40,116 bases of DNA from Gammaproteobacteria bacterium (lineage in GTDB: Bacteria > Pseudomonadota > Gammaproteobacteria > Xanthomonadales > SZUA-36), in the NCBI GenBank assembly GCA_021772935.1, contig JAJFLA010000016.1:1-40116 (forward strand), written 5' to 3'. A program made the translations under genes and the position numbers. Position 1 is the first letter of the stretch. Each line of letters opens with the position of its first letter. Positions 25,924 through 34,672 of this stretch are shown piece by piece. The notes under the pieces are model-generated. The model had not been told where the DNA came from. It searched no databases and saw only the letters and a list, made by a program, of their open reading frames with translations.

Positions 25924-26533
25924 CACGCTCACCCAACTTTCTTACCAGTTCCTTCAATGCCTGGCCTCGATGGCTAATACGACTTTTGTCCGCGGCAGCC
26001 AATTCAGCCGCAGAGCACTGTTGCTCAGGATCTGAAGATGTGGAAACCCCAAACAACGGATCATAACCAAACCCGCCATCACCTTTTGGTGTGTCCAGTA
26101 TTAGCCCACACCATCGGCCAGTCGCGATCAGTGGGGCCGGATCATCAACCGAATTCAGTAAAACCACGGCACAATAAAAATAGCCACAACGATCATCTCC
26201 AGACCTGCCCTTTAACTCAGCAAGCAGTTTACGCATATTAGCCTGGTCATCCGCATCCTCCCCGGCGTAACGAGCAGAATAAATACCCGGCTCACCATTG
26301 AGTACCGGAACAACCAATCCTGAATCATCCGCTATCGCAGGCAAGCCGGTATAGTGGGTAGCCTGACGTGCCTTGATTAATGCGTTCTCAACAAATGTGC
26401 TGCCGCTCTCCTCTGCCTCTGGAATCTGCCAGTCACTTTGTGGGTGTACAACAAAACCCAACGGTTTAAGCACACCGGCTATTTCGCGCAACTTACCCGG
26501 GTTGCTGCTGGCGACGACGTATTCCCGCTCCAT
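25904..26533 (-). CDS. rdgB: XTP/dITP diphosphatase (non-canonical purine NTP pyrophosphatase)
   Basis: Cleaves dITP, XTP and ITP to monophosphates, keeping deaminated purines out of nucleic acids. 209 residues of the HAM1/RdgB family. VVASSNPGKLREI is near the N-terminus, ADDSGLVVPVLNGEPGIYSARYAG (about 67-90) holds the catalytic Asp, and GDGGFGYDPLF follows, with a final SHRGQAL. It is 21 bp downstream of rph and overlaps hemW. Confidence 0.96.
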   Translation of the reverse strand: MEREYVVASSNPGKLREIAGVLKPLGFVVHPQSDWQIPEAEESGSTFVENALIKARQATHYTGLPAIADDSGLVVPVLNGEPGIYSARYAGEDADDQANMRKLLAELKGRSGDDRCGYFYCAVVLLNSVDDPAPLIATGRWCGLILDTPKGDGGFGYDPLFGVSTSSDPEQQCSAAELAAADKSRISHRGQALKELVRKLGERDGGFTT

Positions 26534-26554
26534 GATGGAATGATATCCGATAAA

Positions 26555-27271
26555 TCAGCCTGCCAACGCGGCGGACTGCGCATCCATCAACGACTTGATC
26601 CCCTTATCTGCCAATACAAGTAACTGGTCCAGTTCATCTTTACGGAACGCATGACCCTCTGCGGTACCTTGCAACTCGATAAACGCACCACCATCATTCA
26701 TCACTACGTTCATATCCGTTTCCGCTCGGGAATCTTCGGGATAATCAAGATCGAGTACCGGTGTGTTTTTAAAAATCCCGACAGAAACAGCAGCGACCTG
26801 TCCATGTACCGGGTCTTTCTTTATTTTTTTATTGGCTAGCAACCATCTGCAAGCATCGACCAACGCGACATACGCGCCGGTAACAGCCGCAGTTCGGGTG
26901 CCGCCATCAGCTTGCAAAACATCACAATCGAGAGTAATGGTGTGCTCCTGCAATGCGGCCCGGTCTACTACTGCACGCAAAGACCGGCCTATCAGCCGTT
27001 GAATTTCCATCGTACGCCCACCCTGCTTACCTGATGAGGCCTCTCGTCGCATTCTTGAGCCGGTAGATCTTGGCAGCATGCCATACTCTGCGGTTACCCA
27101 ACCTTCACCACTACCACGCAAAAAGGAGGGAACCCGGCTTTCGACCGATGCGGTGCACAAAACTTTGGTATTGCCGCAGGCGATCAATACTGAACCTTCT
27201 GCATGACAGGTGTAATTGCGTGTGATACTGATATGGCGTAACTCATCTGCTTGTCTGCCACTTGGTCTCAT
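26555..27271 (-). CDS. rph: Ribonuclease PH
   Basis: Phosphorolytic 3'-5' exoribonuclease that trims tRNA precursors and degrades structured RNA. 238 residues is full length, with no frameshift of the kind known in E. coli K-12. The N-terminal [12 protein letters not shown] and the internal [10 protein letters not shown] and [20 protein letters not shown] (catalytic region, about 175-195) are all present. AGGA precedes the ATG. Leftward operon rph-rdgB-hemW; yicC is divergent on the other side. Confidence 0.97.
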   Translation of the reverse strand: MRPSGRQADELRHISITRNYTCHAEGSVLIACGNTKVLCTASVESRVPSFLRGSGEGWVTAEYGMLPRSTGSRMRREASSGKQGGRTMEIQRLIGRSLRAVVDRAALQEHTITLDCDVLQADGGTRTAAVTGAYVALVDACRWLLANKKIKKDPVHGQVAAVSVGIFKNTPVLDLDYPEDSRAETDMNVVMNDGGAFIELQGTAEGHAFRKDELDQLLVLADKGIKSLMDAQSAALAG

Positions 27272-27386
27272 TGACTGATCCTGTTTGTGTAGTAATTAAG
27301 AACTGGAATGAATAATGGAACCCGCTATTTTAGTCCAGCAGGCGATCCGTTAACATTGTGCCATCACCAGCAATGTGGAAAAAGCA

Positions 27387-28256
27387 ATGATTCGCAGTAT
27401 GACCGGTTTCGCCCGGGTTGAGGGTCAATATGAATTTGGTCGCCTAAGCTGGGAAATGCGCTCGGTAAATCACCGCTACCTTGATTTTGGATTGCGTTTA
27501 CCAGAAGAGCTTCGACCACTCGAAGCAGATATAAGAAAGTGTCTCGGACAGTATTTGAGCCGTGGCAAGATCGAAGCCACATTACGCTTCTTCGAAGCGC
27601 CAAGTGCCAGCGGTAGCAAGCTGGAACTCAACCTCGCGCTGGCCAGAGAGCTGCTCGACATCCACGGGGAAATGGCTCAGCTTGCATCCACTGAACAACA
27701 GGCTGATGTCAGCCAACTACTCAAATGGCCCGGACTCATTGAAGAAAAACGCCAAGACCCCGCACCTATGCGGGTTGCAGCAATGGAGCTATTAGTCACA
27801 ACTGCACAAGATTTACAGGCTAGCCGAGGGCGCGAGGGTGAGCAAATGGCAAGTGCAATACGTGAAAGACTGGTCGGGGTTACAGCACTAACGGCCAACA
27901 TCAGGTCATGGCTACCCGAAATCCGCGCGACCTTGAAGCAACGAATGCTGGGGCGTATTGCCGATCTGCAACAACCTCTTGATCCGGGCCGTATAGAGCA
28001 AGAAGTTGCGATACTTGCCCAGAAAATGGACGTTGATGAAGAACTCGACCGGCTGGACGCGCATGTTGAAGAAGTTTACCGGGTGCTGGGCCTGGCTGAA
28101 CCTGTCGGGCGTCGACTGGACTTCCTGATGCAGGAATTCAACCGCGAATCGAATACGCTCAGCTCAAAATCCGTTGATCAGCGCACAACACAAGCAGCGG
28201 TGGACTTGAAAGTACTGATAGAGCAAATGCGTGAACAGGTACAAAATGTCGAATAG
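27387..28256 (+). CDS. yicC: YicC family endoribonuclease
   Basis: 289 residues starting MIRSMTGFARVEG, the conserved opening of the family; a GTG 12 bp earlier is in frame but poorly supported. Family features include WEMRSVNHRYLD, RLPEELRPLE and the C-terminal RRLDFLMQEFNRESNTL followed by [13 protein letters not shown]. The E. coli member is reported to act on RNA. It is divergent from rph and overlaps the start of gmk by 11 bp, the usual arrangement in gammaproteobacteria. Confidence 0.95.
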   Translation: MIRSMTGFARVEGQYEFGRLSWEMRSVNHRYLDFGLRLPEELRPLEADIRKCLGQYLSRGKIEATLRFFEAPSASGSKLELNLALARELLDIHGEMAQLASTEQQADVSQLLKWPGLIEEKRQDPAPMRVAAMELLVTTAQDLQASRGREGEQMASAIRERLVGVTALTANIRSWLPEIRATLKQRMLGRIADLQQPLDPGRIEQEVAILAQKMDVDEELDRLDAHVEEVYRVLGLAEPVGRRLDFLMQEFNRESNTLSSKSVDQRTTQAAVDLKVLIEQMREQVQNVE

Positions 28257-28881
28257 CCGTGCGACTCACGGCAGCCTTTTTGTCATTGCCGCACCATCTG
28301 GTGGCGGAAAAACCAGCCTGGTCAACGGTTTATTGAAACATGACTCCAACCTGGTGCTGTCAGTTTCTGACACAACACGCGCGGCGAGACCGGGCGAGGT
28401 TGACGGTCAACACTACCACTTTGTTTCCGAAACGGAATATGCGCAAAGGGTGAGCAACGGTGACTTCCTGGAACACGCCCGCGTATTTGATCACCTTTAC
28501 GGAACCAACCGGCACTCTGTAGCCTTACAGCTTAAGCAGAACCGGGATGTGATACTTGAAATCGACTGGCAAGGAGCGCGCCAGGTGCGCTCCGCTTTTC
28601 CCGACTGCTGCCTCATATTCATCATCCCTCCTTCACTGGAAGTCTTACGCAAAAGATTAACCAGGCGTGGACAGGATAGTGCGGACGTAATACAACGCAG
28701 GATGCAGGACGCGCGGGCAGAAATATCTCATTGGGCTGAATTTGATCACCTGGTCGTCAATGAAGACTTCGACACAGCACTTGAAGAACTGCTTGCAATC
28801 ATCAATGATTACCGAGAACACCGACCGCACAAGACAAATAAAGATTACCAGCTTCTGGCGCAGCGGCTCGGAAGAAGCTAA
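28246..28881 (+). CDS. gmk: Guanylate kinase
   Basis: Phosphorylates GMP to GDP with ATP. 211 residues from ATG 28246, which overlaps the end of yicC; an ATG 15 bp earlier is less well placed relative to GAACAGG. The P-loop [10 protein letters not shown] is near the N-terminus, the GMP-binding segment is [19 protein letters not shown], and DWQGARQV and LTRRGQDS follow. It belongs to yicC-gmk-rpoZ-spoT. Confidence 0.97.
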   Translation: MSNSRATHGSLFVIAAPSGGGKTSLVNGLLKHDSNLVLSVSDTTRAARPGEVDGQHYHFVSETEYAQRVSNGDFLEHARVFDHLYGTNRHSVALQLKQNRDVILEIDWQGARQVRSAFPDCCLIFIIPPSLEVLRKRLTRRGQDSADVIQRRMQDARAEISHWAEFDHLVVNEDFDTALEELLAIINDYREHRPHKTNKDYQLLAQRLGRS

Positions 28882-28919
28882 AATACGCGGTTCCGTCTAA
28901 CACCTTACAGGATTTAATA

Positions 28920-29183
28920 ATGGCACGTATTACCGTAGAAGACTGCCTTGAGAACATCGATAACCGTTTTGAACTGGTATTGACCGCGACCAAGCGCGCG
29001 CGCCAGATTGGTCATGGTGCTGAGCCATTGGTTAAAGAAGAAAACGATAAGCCTACTGTAATAGCGCTGCGCGAGATTGCCGAAGGTCTTATTGACCCGG
29101 AGCGTGTCGCTGTTCTGCAGGCTGAAATTGAAGCAGCCGAAGTATTTGACATGGGGTCTATGGAGGATGAATTAGCCCCCTGA
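28920..29183 (+). CDS. rpoZ: RNA polymerase omega subunit
   Basis: 87 residues. [20 protein letters not shown] is the conserved opening, followed by ATKRARQI and [13 protein letters not shown]. Omega helps fold beta-prime and forms part of a ppGpp-binding site in gammaproteobacteria. AGGA lies upstream of the ATG. It sits between gmk and spoT, 12 bp before the latter. Confidence 0.97.
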   Translation: MARITVEDCLENIDNRFELVLTATKRARQIGHGAEPLVKEENDKPTVIALREIAEGLIDPERVAVLQAEIEAAEVFDMGSMEDELAP

Positions 29184-29195
29184 CGGATTTCATTT

Positions 29196-31328
29196 ATGCT
29201 GGCGACCCCTATGACTTTACCGGAGCCGGTTCTTGATCTGAGGGACCTGCTCAACACCTACCTGGAACCGGAAAAGGTCGCCATTATCCTCCGCGCATTT
29301 GAGACTGGCGCAAACGCACACCAGGGCCAAACACGCAAAACCGGTGAGCCCTATATACTTCACCCCGTTGCCGTTGCACGTATATTGGCTAATATGCGTA
29401 TGGATTACAGCAGTGTTGCTGCGGCCATCCTGCATGACACCATTGAAGACACACCATTAACCCGAGAGGATATTGAATCCCGCTTTGGCGATGAGATTGC
29501 TGAGCTCGTGGAAGGTGTGACCAAGCTGGACAAAATGAAATTCCGCACCCGGCACGAAGCGGATGCCGAAAGTTTTCGCAAGCTGATGTTAGCCATGTCG
29601 AGAGATTTAAGGGTTATTTTCATCAAGCTGGCTGACCGAATGCACAACATGCGTACACTGGGTTCAATGGACCCTCAGCCCCGACGCAGGATTGCACGCG
29701 AAACACTGGATATATATGCACCCATCGCCGATCGGCTGGGTATGAACAGCATCAAGTCGGAACTGCAAGACCTCGGCTTTGCCAACCTATACCCCTGGCG
29801 ACATCGTACCATCGCAGAACATATCAGCACGGTCACTGGTGATCGGCGTGAGATCATCGCCGATATCCATAAAGCACTAAAAAGAAAAATGAATGAGGCA
29901 GGTATTCCCTGCGATATCAAGGGTAGGGAAAAAACTCCATACAGTATTTACCGGAAAATGCTGGCTAAAGACTTATCTTTTTCTGAAGTGAATGATGTCT
30001 ACGCTTTTCGCATTATCACTCACTCTGAACCACATTGTTACCTGGCACTTGGCACCACCCACGGGCTTTACCGCCCCAAACCCGGTAGATTTAAAGACCA
30101 CATTGCACTACCCAAAGCCAACGGTTATCAATCCCTTCACACCATACTCAACAGTCCTTTCAACCTGCCCGTTGAGATCCAGATTCGTACACAGGAAATG
30201 GATATTATGGCTGAGAAAGGCGCGGCAGCTCACTGGCAGTATAAAAGCGGTGAAAACACCGCGGGTACGGCACAGGTGCGTGCACGGGAGTGGTTAATGC
30301 AACTGGTCGAGGTGCAGCGTCACAGCACTGATTCAATGGAATTTCTTGACGGTGCAAAGTCGGACCTGTTCCCAGATCAAATTTTTGTCTTTACACCCAA
30401 GGGCAAAATTATTGACCTGCGTCGTAGCGCAACCGCACTTGATTTTGCATACGCCATCCACACCGGTGTCGGAAACCATGCCATCAGTGCATTGGTTGAT
30501 AAGGTCGAAGTGTCATTATCAACCCGCCTCAGCAATGGTCAAACCGTTAAAGTCATTACCAACGACAACGCACACCCTATTCCAGAGTGGCTGGAGTTTG
30601 TAAGCACCGCAAGGGCAAGAACAGCCATTCGTCATTACATTAAGAGCCTAGAGCAAGCGGATGCCGTGGCGCTTGGTTTGCGGCTACTGGAAACAGCACT
30701 CAACGCCCGCGGCTCAGATCTCGATGCCGTGCCACTAAAACGTCTGAATCAATACCTGAAGGACAACAGGTTTAATCGTCAGGAAGACTTATTGACAGAG
30801 CTTGCTCTCGGTAACCTGTTATCCAGCGTGGTGGCCGCCAAACTGGCACCGGAGGTCAGTACACTCGAATCCGGGGATGAAGCCGAGGCACTGTCGATTG
30901 CTGGCTCTGAAGGTAGCGCAGTGACATTTGCCGCCTGCTGTCGCCCGGTACCAGGTGACACTATCATGGGGTTTCTTTCAGCGGGTAAAGGTGTCGTGAT
31001 TCACCATGCCAAATGCCGCAACGTAAGGGAACTACGTAAACACGCTGATCACTGCCTTAATGTTATCTGGGCGCCCATCAGACGTGGCATGTTCGAAGTG
31101 GCGCTGAATATACTGGCTAAAAACATACCCGGTGTGCTGGCGAATATCTCAAGCAGTATTGGCGAGGCCGGCAGCAATATTGAAAAAATCGAACAACCAG
31201 AAGCCAATCCTGAAATAGCCACACTGTTATTCATCATCAGTGTAAAAGACCGAGACCATATGGCACGGGTAATGCGGCGACTGCGACGTAATCGCAATGT
31301 GACCCGTGTCAGTCGAATCATTGCCTAG
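29196..31328 (+). CDS. spoT: Bifunctional (p)ppGpp synthetase/hydrolase SpoT
   Basis: Controls the level of (p)ppGpp. 710 residues. An intact HD hydrolase domain contains HDTIED at 80-85 and upstream His residues. The synthetase domain has GREKTPYSIYRKM, NDVYAFRII and GRFKDHIALPKANGYQSLHT. A TGS domain begins near IFVFTPKGKIIDL, and a C-terminal ACT domain ends the protein. The complete HD signature shows it can hydrolyse, unlike RelA. ATG 29196 is used; ATG 29211 is possible. Placed directly after rpoZ. Confidence 0.97.
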   Translation: MLATPMTLPEPVLDLRDLLNTYLEPEKVAIILRAFETGANAHQGQTRKTGEPYILHPVAVARILANMRMDYSSVAAAILHDTIEDTPLTREDIESRFGDEIAELVEGVTKLDKMKFRTRHEADAESFRKLMLAMSRDLRVIFIKLADRMHNMRTLGSMDPQPRRRIARETLDIYAPIADRLGMNSIKSELQDLGFANLYPWRHRTIAEHISTVTGDRREIIADIHKALKRKMNEAGIPCDIKGREKTPYSIYRKMLAKDLSFSEVNDVYAFRIITHSEPHCYLALGTTHGLYRPKPGRFKDHIALPKANGYQSLHTILNSPFNLPVEIQIRTQEMDIMAEKGAAAHWQYKSGENTAGTAQVRAREWLMQLVEVQRHSTDSMEFLDGAKSDLFPDQIFVFTPKGKIIDLRRSATALDFAYAIHTGVGNHAISALVDKVEVSLSTRLSNGQTVKVITNDNAHPIPEWLEFVSTARARTAIRHYIKSLEQADAVALGLRLLETALNARGSDLDAVPLKRLNQYLKDNRFNRQEDLLTELALGNLLSSVVAAKLAPEVSTLESGDEAEALSIAGSEGSAVTFAACCRPVPGDTIMGFLSAGKGVVIHHAKCRNVRELRKHADHCLNVIWAPIRRGMFEVALNILAKNIPGVLANISSSIGEAGSNIEKIEQPEANPEIATLLFIISVKDRDHMARVMRRLRRNRNVTRVSRIIA

Positions 31329-31339
31329 GAAAACCCGAT

Positions 31340-31720
31340 ATGAGCAAAAACACTATTCATACCGATAAGGCGCCACAGGCCATCGGCACCTATTCACAAG
31401 CTGTCAATCATCAGGGTATGGTCTTTGTTTCCGGGCAAATTCCACTCGACCCCAAGAGTATGGAATTAATTACAGGCGGGATCGATCTTCAGATTCGGCG
31501 CGTATTAGAAAACCTGTCAGCCATTTGTAAAGCCGCTGGTGGATCCTTAGGCGACATCGTCAAACTGACGGTCTATTTAACCGACATGAACGATTTTCCA
31601 CAGGTTAATGCAATTATGGAACAATATTTCATGGCCCCTTACCCGGCACGTGCCGCCGTCGGTGTGGCCGCGCTACCCAAAGGTGCCAAGGTTGAAATGG
31701 ACGCTATACTCGGGCTTTGA
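31340..31720 (+). CDS. ridA: RidA family reactive enamine/imine deaminase
   Basis: Hydrolyses reactive 2-aminoacrylate-type intermediates released by PLP enzymes such as threonine/serine dehydratases. 126 residues, with IGTYSQAV, FVSGQIPLDP and the C-terminal ARAAVGVAALPKGAKVEMDA holding the substrate-binding Arg. AGGA precedes the ATG; it starts 11 bp after spoT. A candidate dehydratase whose products it could clear lies at 9718-10683, though they are not cotranscribed. Confidence 0.97.
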   Translation: MSKNTIHTDKAPQAIGTYSQAVNHQGMVFVSGQIPLDPKSMELITGGIDLQIRRVLENLSAICKAAGGSLGDIVKLTVYLTDMNDFPQVNAIMEQYFMAPYPARAAVGVAALPKGAKVEMDAILGL

Positions 31721-31730
31721 TACCTCCTAA

Positions 31731-32014
31731 CCCGCATATTTCACCAAGGCGGACAATTAAATGACAGTTATCGTTTTAATTCAATGTTTTAAAGGGTATT
31801 TGAGCGATTTCTTAAAGTTACCGTTTGTCCTATCCGGTTTTGCACAGCAGCTGGCTTCACATTTCGATAAAGCCTTCTCAAACCATAGCTATTGCTATGA
31901 TTTTTCGAACGCTTTACCAAACTGTTTCGCCAGCTACAGCGCAAACTCCGGAGGAGGTGAGAGCGGGAACCGGTCGAGAGGCTGGCCTGGGCCATCCTTG
32001 GTGAAATATGCGGG
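31731..32014. mobile_element. 284-bp MITE-like element with perfect 19-bp inverted ends and CTAA duplication
   Basis: CCCGCATATTTCACCAAGG at 31731-31749 is matched exactly in inverted orientation at 31996-32014. CTAA stands directly outside both ends (31727-31730 and 32015-32018), as expected for a target-site duplication. There is no transposase; an 85-codon open frame inside does not resemble a protein family I know. A 40-bp stretch next to the right end (31956-31995) is the double-hairpin module also found in the array at 1-418. The element separates ridA from recG and reaches to within 8 bp of the recG start. Four-base duplications occur with several transposase families, so the source element is not identified. 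Confidence 0.88.
31956..31995 (-). repeat. Double-hairpin module inside the MITE-like element
   Basis: The reverse complement reads ATGGCCCAGGCCAGCC, then CTCGACCGGTTCCCG, then CTCTCACC. It matches 113-150 at 35 of 38 positions. The first hairpin TGGCC(CA)GGCCA is intact; the second has one mismatched pair. It adjoins the right inverted repeat directly. Confidence 0.8.
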
Positions 32015-32022
32015 CTAAGCCC

Positions 32023-34086
32023 ATGGCATTAACGGACCTGCATGGCGTAGGACCAAAACTTGCCGATAAAATGAAAGCACTTGGCGTTAGCCAGGTTACG
32101 GATTTGTTGTTTCACCTGCCAAGTCGTTATGAAGACCGTACCCGTATACACCCCATAGGTAGCTGCAGACCTGGTCAGCGCGTATTGATCGAGGGCCGGG
32201 TTGAGCACTCTACGATTGTGCGCGGACGTCGTTCCATGTTGGTGGTAATACTATTCGATGGAACCGGCCGTATCACGCTGAGGTTTTTTCACTTTCGTGT
32301 TTACCAGAAACAACAGCTGGCCCAAGGAACGCAACTGCGTTGCTTTGGTGAAATCCGGGCCGGGTTTAAGGGCCTGGAAATGGTGCACCCAAGCTATAGC
32401 CATCTTAGTAGATATGGTGATGAAGCAATCGCCGACCGCTTAACCCCTGTCTACCCTACCGCCGAGGGTCTGGGTCAAAAAAATTGGATCAAAATGACAG
32501 ATCAGGCGTTGGCACTGATGCGTCGGGGCGAACTGGAACTTGAAGAATTACTACCTGCAACACTATTGGGTCAGCTCAAGTTGTTGCCGCTAGCGGACGC
32601 GCTTGATTATATTCACCGACCACCACCCAATGCCGATGTAGCTGCACTCGTCTTACGCGACCACCCAACACAAAAACGCCTGGCCCTTGAAGAATTGCTG
32701 GCTCACAACCTGAGCATGCAAAAGCTGCATCGTTTACAACGTGTACTAAAAGCCCCTACGATGCGGCCCGGAGGCGCACTCGAAATTGATTTTATGGAGC
32801 GTTTGCCATTTAGGCTGACAGGGGCCCAACAGCGGGTAGCTAAGGAAATTTGTCATGACCTGGAGCACAGCAAACCCATGTTGAGACTGGTTCACGGAGA
32901 TGTCGGTTCAGGCAAAACTGTTATCGCCGCCTTGGCAGCACTGAGAACATCAGGCAATGGTTATCAGACTGCTGTTTCAGCTCCTACAGAATTACTGGCA
33001 GAACAACATTTTCGTGTGTTTAGCGAGTGGCTGGAACCCTTGGGGATCAAGCCTGTGTGGCTAAGTGGGAAAGTCACCGGTAAAAGACGGACCGAAGCAC
33101 TGCAAAGAATAAACCAGGGTGCTGAAGTCGTTATCGGAACACATGCATTAATGCAAAAAGGAGTTGAATTCAGTCGTCTCGGACTGGTTATTGTCGACGA
33201 ACAGCATCGTTTTGGCGTTGACCAGCGTATGGATTTGCTGAAAAAGGGCAGCAGGGGTGATCAGCAAGCACACCAATTGATCATGACAGCGACCCCCATT
33301 CCGCGCACATTGGCTATGACGGCGTATGCTGGAATGGATGTCTCTGTGATCGATGAGCTACCCCCGGGCAGAAAGCCTGTAACAACAGTGGTTATGTCCA
33401 ATGAGCGCCGAGGAGAAGTAATTCAACGTGTGGCGAATGCTTGTGCTGACGGCCAGCAGGCCTACTGGGTATGTACGCTGATTGAAGAATCTGATGTGAT
33501 TGCAGCCGAGGCAGCCGAGGATGTGGCCAGGGATTTGGGTAGTGCTTTGCACGGGCTCAATATCGGTTTGATCCACGGGCGCTTGAAACCAGCGGATAAA
33601 CAGCGGGTCATGGATGAGTTCAAGACTGGTCAGATTCATTTGCTGGTCGCCACCACCGTGATAGAGGTTGGCGTGGATGTGCCAAACGCCTCGTTAATGA
33701 TTATTGAAAACTCAGAACGGCTTGGATTGGCTCAGCTTCACCAATTGCGGGGCCGAGTCGGCCGCGGTTACAAGCAGGCCAGCTGTGTTTTGATGTATAA
33801 CCCTCCACTGGGTGACCTTGCCAAACAACGTATGGAGATTATGCGGCAAACTGCCGACGGGTTTGTTATCGCCGAAAAAGATCTGCAGTTACGTGGACCG
33901 GGTGAAGTACTGGGAACACGACAAACCGGTATGTTGTTGTTCCGTGTAGCCGATTTGGCACGCGATGCCGATCTACTAAAAATGATTCCTGCTGTCGCTG
34001 ATACGCTGTTAACACAACACCCGGAGCAAGCAGACAAGTTGATACGACGCTGGATCGGTGACGCCTCCCGTTTTGCGGGTGTGTAA
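32023..34086 (+). CDS. recG: ATP-dependent DNA helicase RecG
   Basis: Branch-migrating helicase that regresses stalled forks and processes Holliday junctions. From ATG 32023 the protein has 687 residues and starts MALTDLHGVGPKLADKM, as expected. An in-frame ATG at 32008 lies within the MITE terminal repeat and would add MRAKP. The wedge domain is followed by GDVGSGKT (Walker A), DEQHRFG (motif II), MTATPIPRTLAMT, and GRVGRG near the motif VI end. No clear ribosome-binding site precedes either ATG; the original leader was probably displaced by the insertion. Confidence 0.96.
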   Translation: MALTDLHGVGPKLADKMKALGVSQVTDLLFHLPSRYEDRTRIHPIGSCRPGQRVLIEGRVEHSTIVRGRRSMLVVILFDGTGRITLRFFHFRVYQKQQLAQGTQLRCFGEIRAGFKGLEMVHPSYSHLSRYGDEAIADRLTPVYPTAEGLGQKNWIKMTDQALALMRRGELELEELLPATLLGQLKLLPLADALDYIHRPPPNADVAALVLRDHPTQKRLALEELLAHNLSMQKLHRLQRVLKAPTMRPGGALEIDFMERLPFRLTGAQQRVAKEICHDLEHSKPMLRLVHGDVGSGKTVIAALAALRTSGNGYQTAVSAPTELLAEQHFRVFSEWLEPLGIKPVWLSGKVTGKRRTEALQRINQGAEVVIGTHALMQKGVEFSRLGLVIVDEQHRFGVDQRMDLLKKGSRGDQQAHQLIMTATPIPRTLAMTAYAGMDVSVIDELPPGRKPVTTVVMSNERRGEVIQRVANACADGQQAYWVCTLIEESDVIAAEAAEDVARDLGSALHGLNIGLIHGRLKPADKQRVMDEFKTGQIHLLVATTVIEVGVDVPNASLMIIENSERLGLAQLHQLRGRVGRGYKQASCVLMYNPPLGDLAKQRMEIMRQTADGFVIAEKDLQLRGPGEVLGTRQTGMLLFRVADLARDADLLKMIPAVADTLLTQHPEQADKLIRRWIGDASRFAGV

Positions 34087-34129
34087 TCCTACCGGCTTGC
34101 TAGTTAACCAATCCCCAGGAGCCCGGTGA

Positions 34130-34603
34130 CTAATCAAGTTTATTCAACACATCGAGTACAGCAACTCGTGCCTGTTTGATGGCGGACGTCAGTTCTTTCT
34201 CGGCCGTCTTCGCTGCAGCTGTATGTTTGCCATTGCTTTCCAGCCCTGGAAGCACGTTAACGTGCTCATTCCACAAACGAAACAAATTGTCACTGGCTAC
34301 CGGCGCAGGTGCTGGCATCAGGTTCATCAGGTCACGTACCATCGTCACACTGCCATAACCCCGTAGACGAAGTTCACCCTCATTGCTGCGACCACTTTCA
34401 AACGGAAAATAATAATAGCGGTAGTCTGCCACTTCCTGCAGTTCACCAAGGCTTTCAATCACCCGGAAAGCAGCGAGACGAATATTGCGATGTGTTTCGC
34501 TGGTCTCATTGCGCCAGGTGTTATAGCTAAAGCCAATGAGAGCCACCGAAAGACTGATCAATGCGACTGAATTCACGCGGATTTGTTGCCAAAGAGTAGC
34601 CAT
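34130..34603 (-). CDS. Small single-pass membrane protein of unknown function
   Basis: 157 residues from ATG 34603; an upstream TTG at 34654 would add 17 residues. A short cytoplasmic start is followed by one hydrophobic helix (VNSVALISLSVALIGFSY, about 9-26). The remaining soluble part is helical, with conserved-looking LRLRGYGSVTMVRDLMNLMP and a Lys/Ala-rich C-terminus. No catalytic motif is seen. It lies 69 bp downstream of the TolB-like/TPR gene and may share its transcript. The ribosome-binding site is weak. Confidence 0.65.
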   Translation of the reverse strand: MATLWQQIRVNSVALISLSVALIGFSYNTWRNETSETHRNIRLAAFRVIESLGELQEVADYRYYYFPFESGRSNEGELRLRGYGSVTMVRDLMNLMPAPAPVASDNLFRLWNEHVNVLPGLESNGKHTAAAKTAEKELTSAIKQARVAVLDVLNKLD

Positions 34604-34672
34604 CAAATAGTGCCATGATTTCCGGAATTTATCGGCTTTGAATATGTGCAACAATGCAAGGCCGATGGATTC

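Noticed and set aside
31761-32018. 85-codon frame inside the MITE-like element
   Set aside because: It reads through the terminal inverted repeat and the hairpin module; no transposase motif is present and the C-terminus is repeat-derived.
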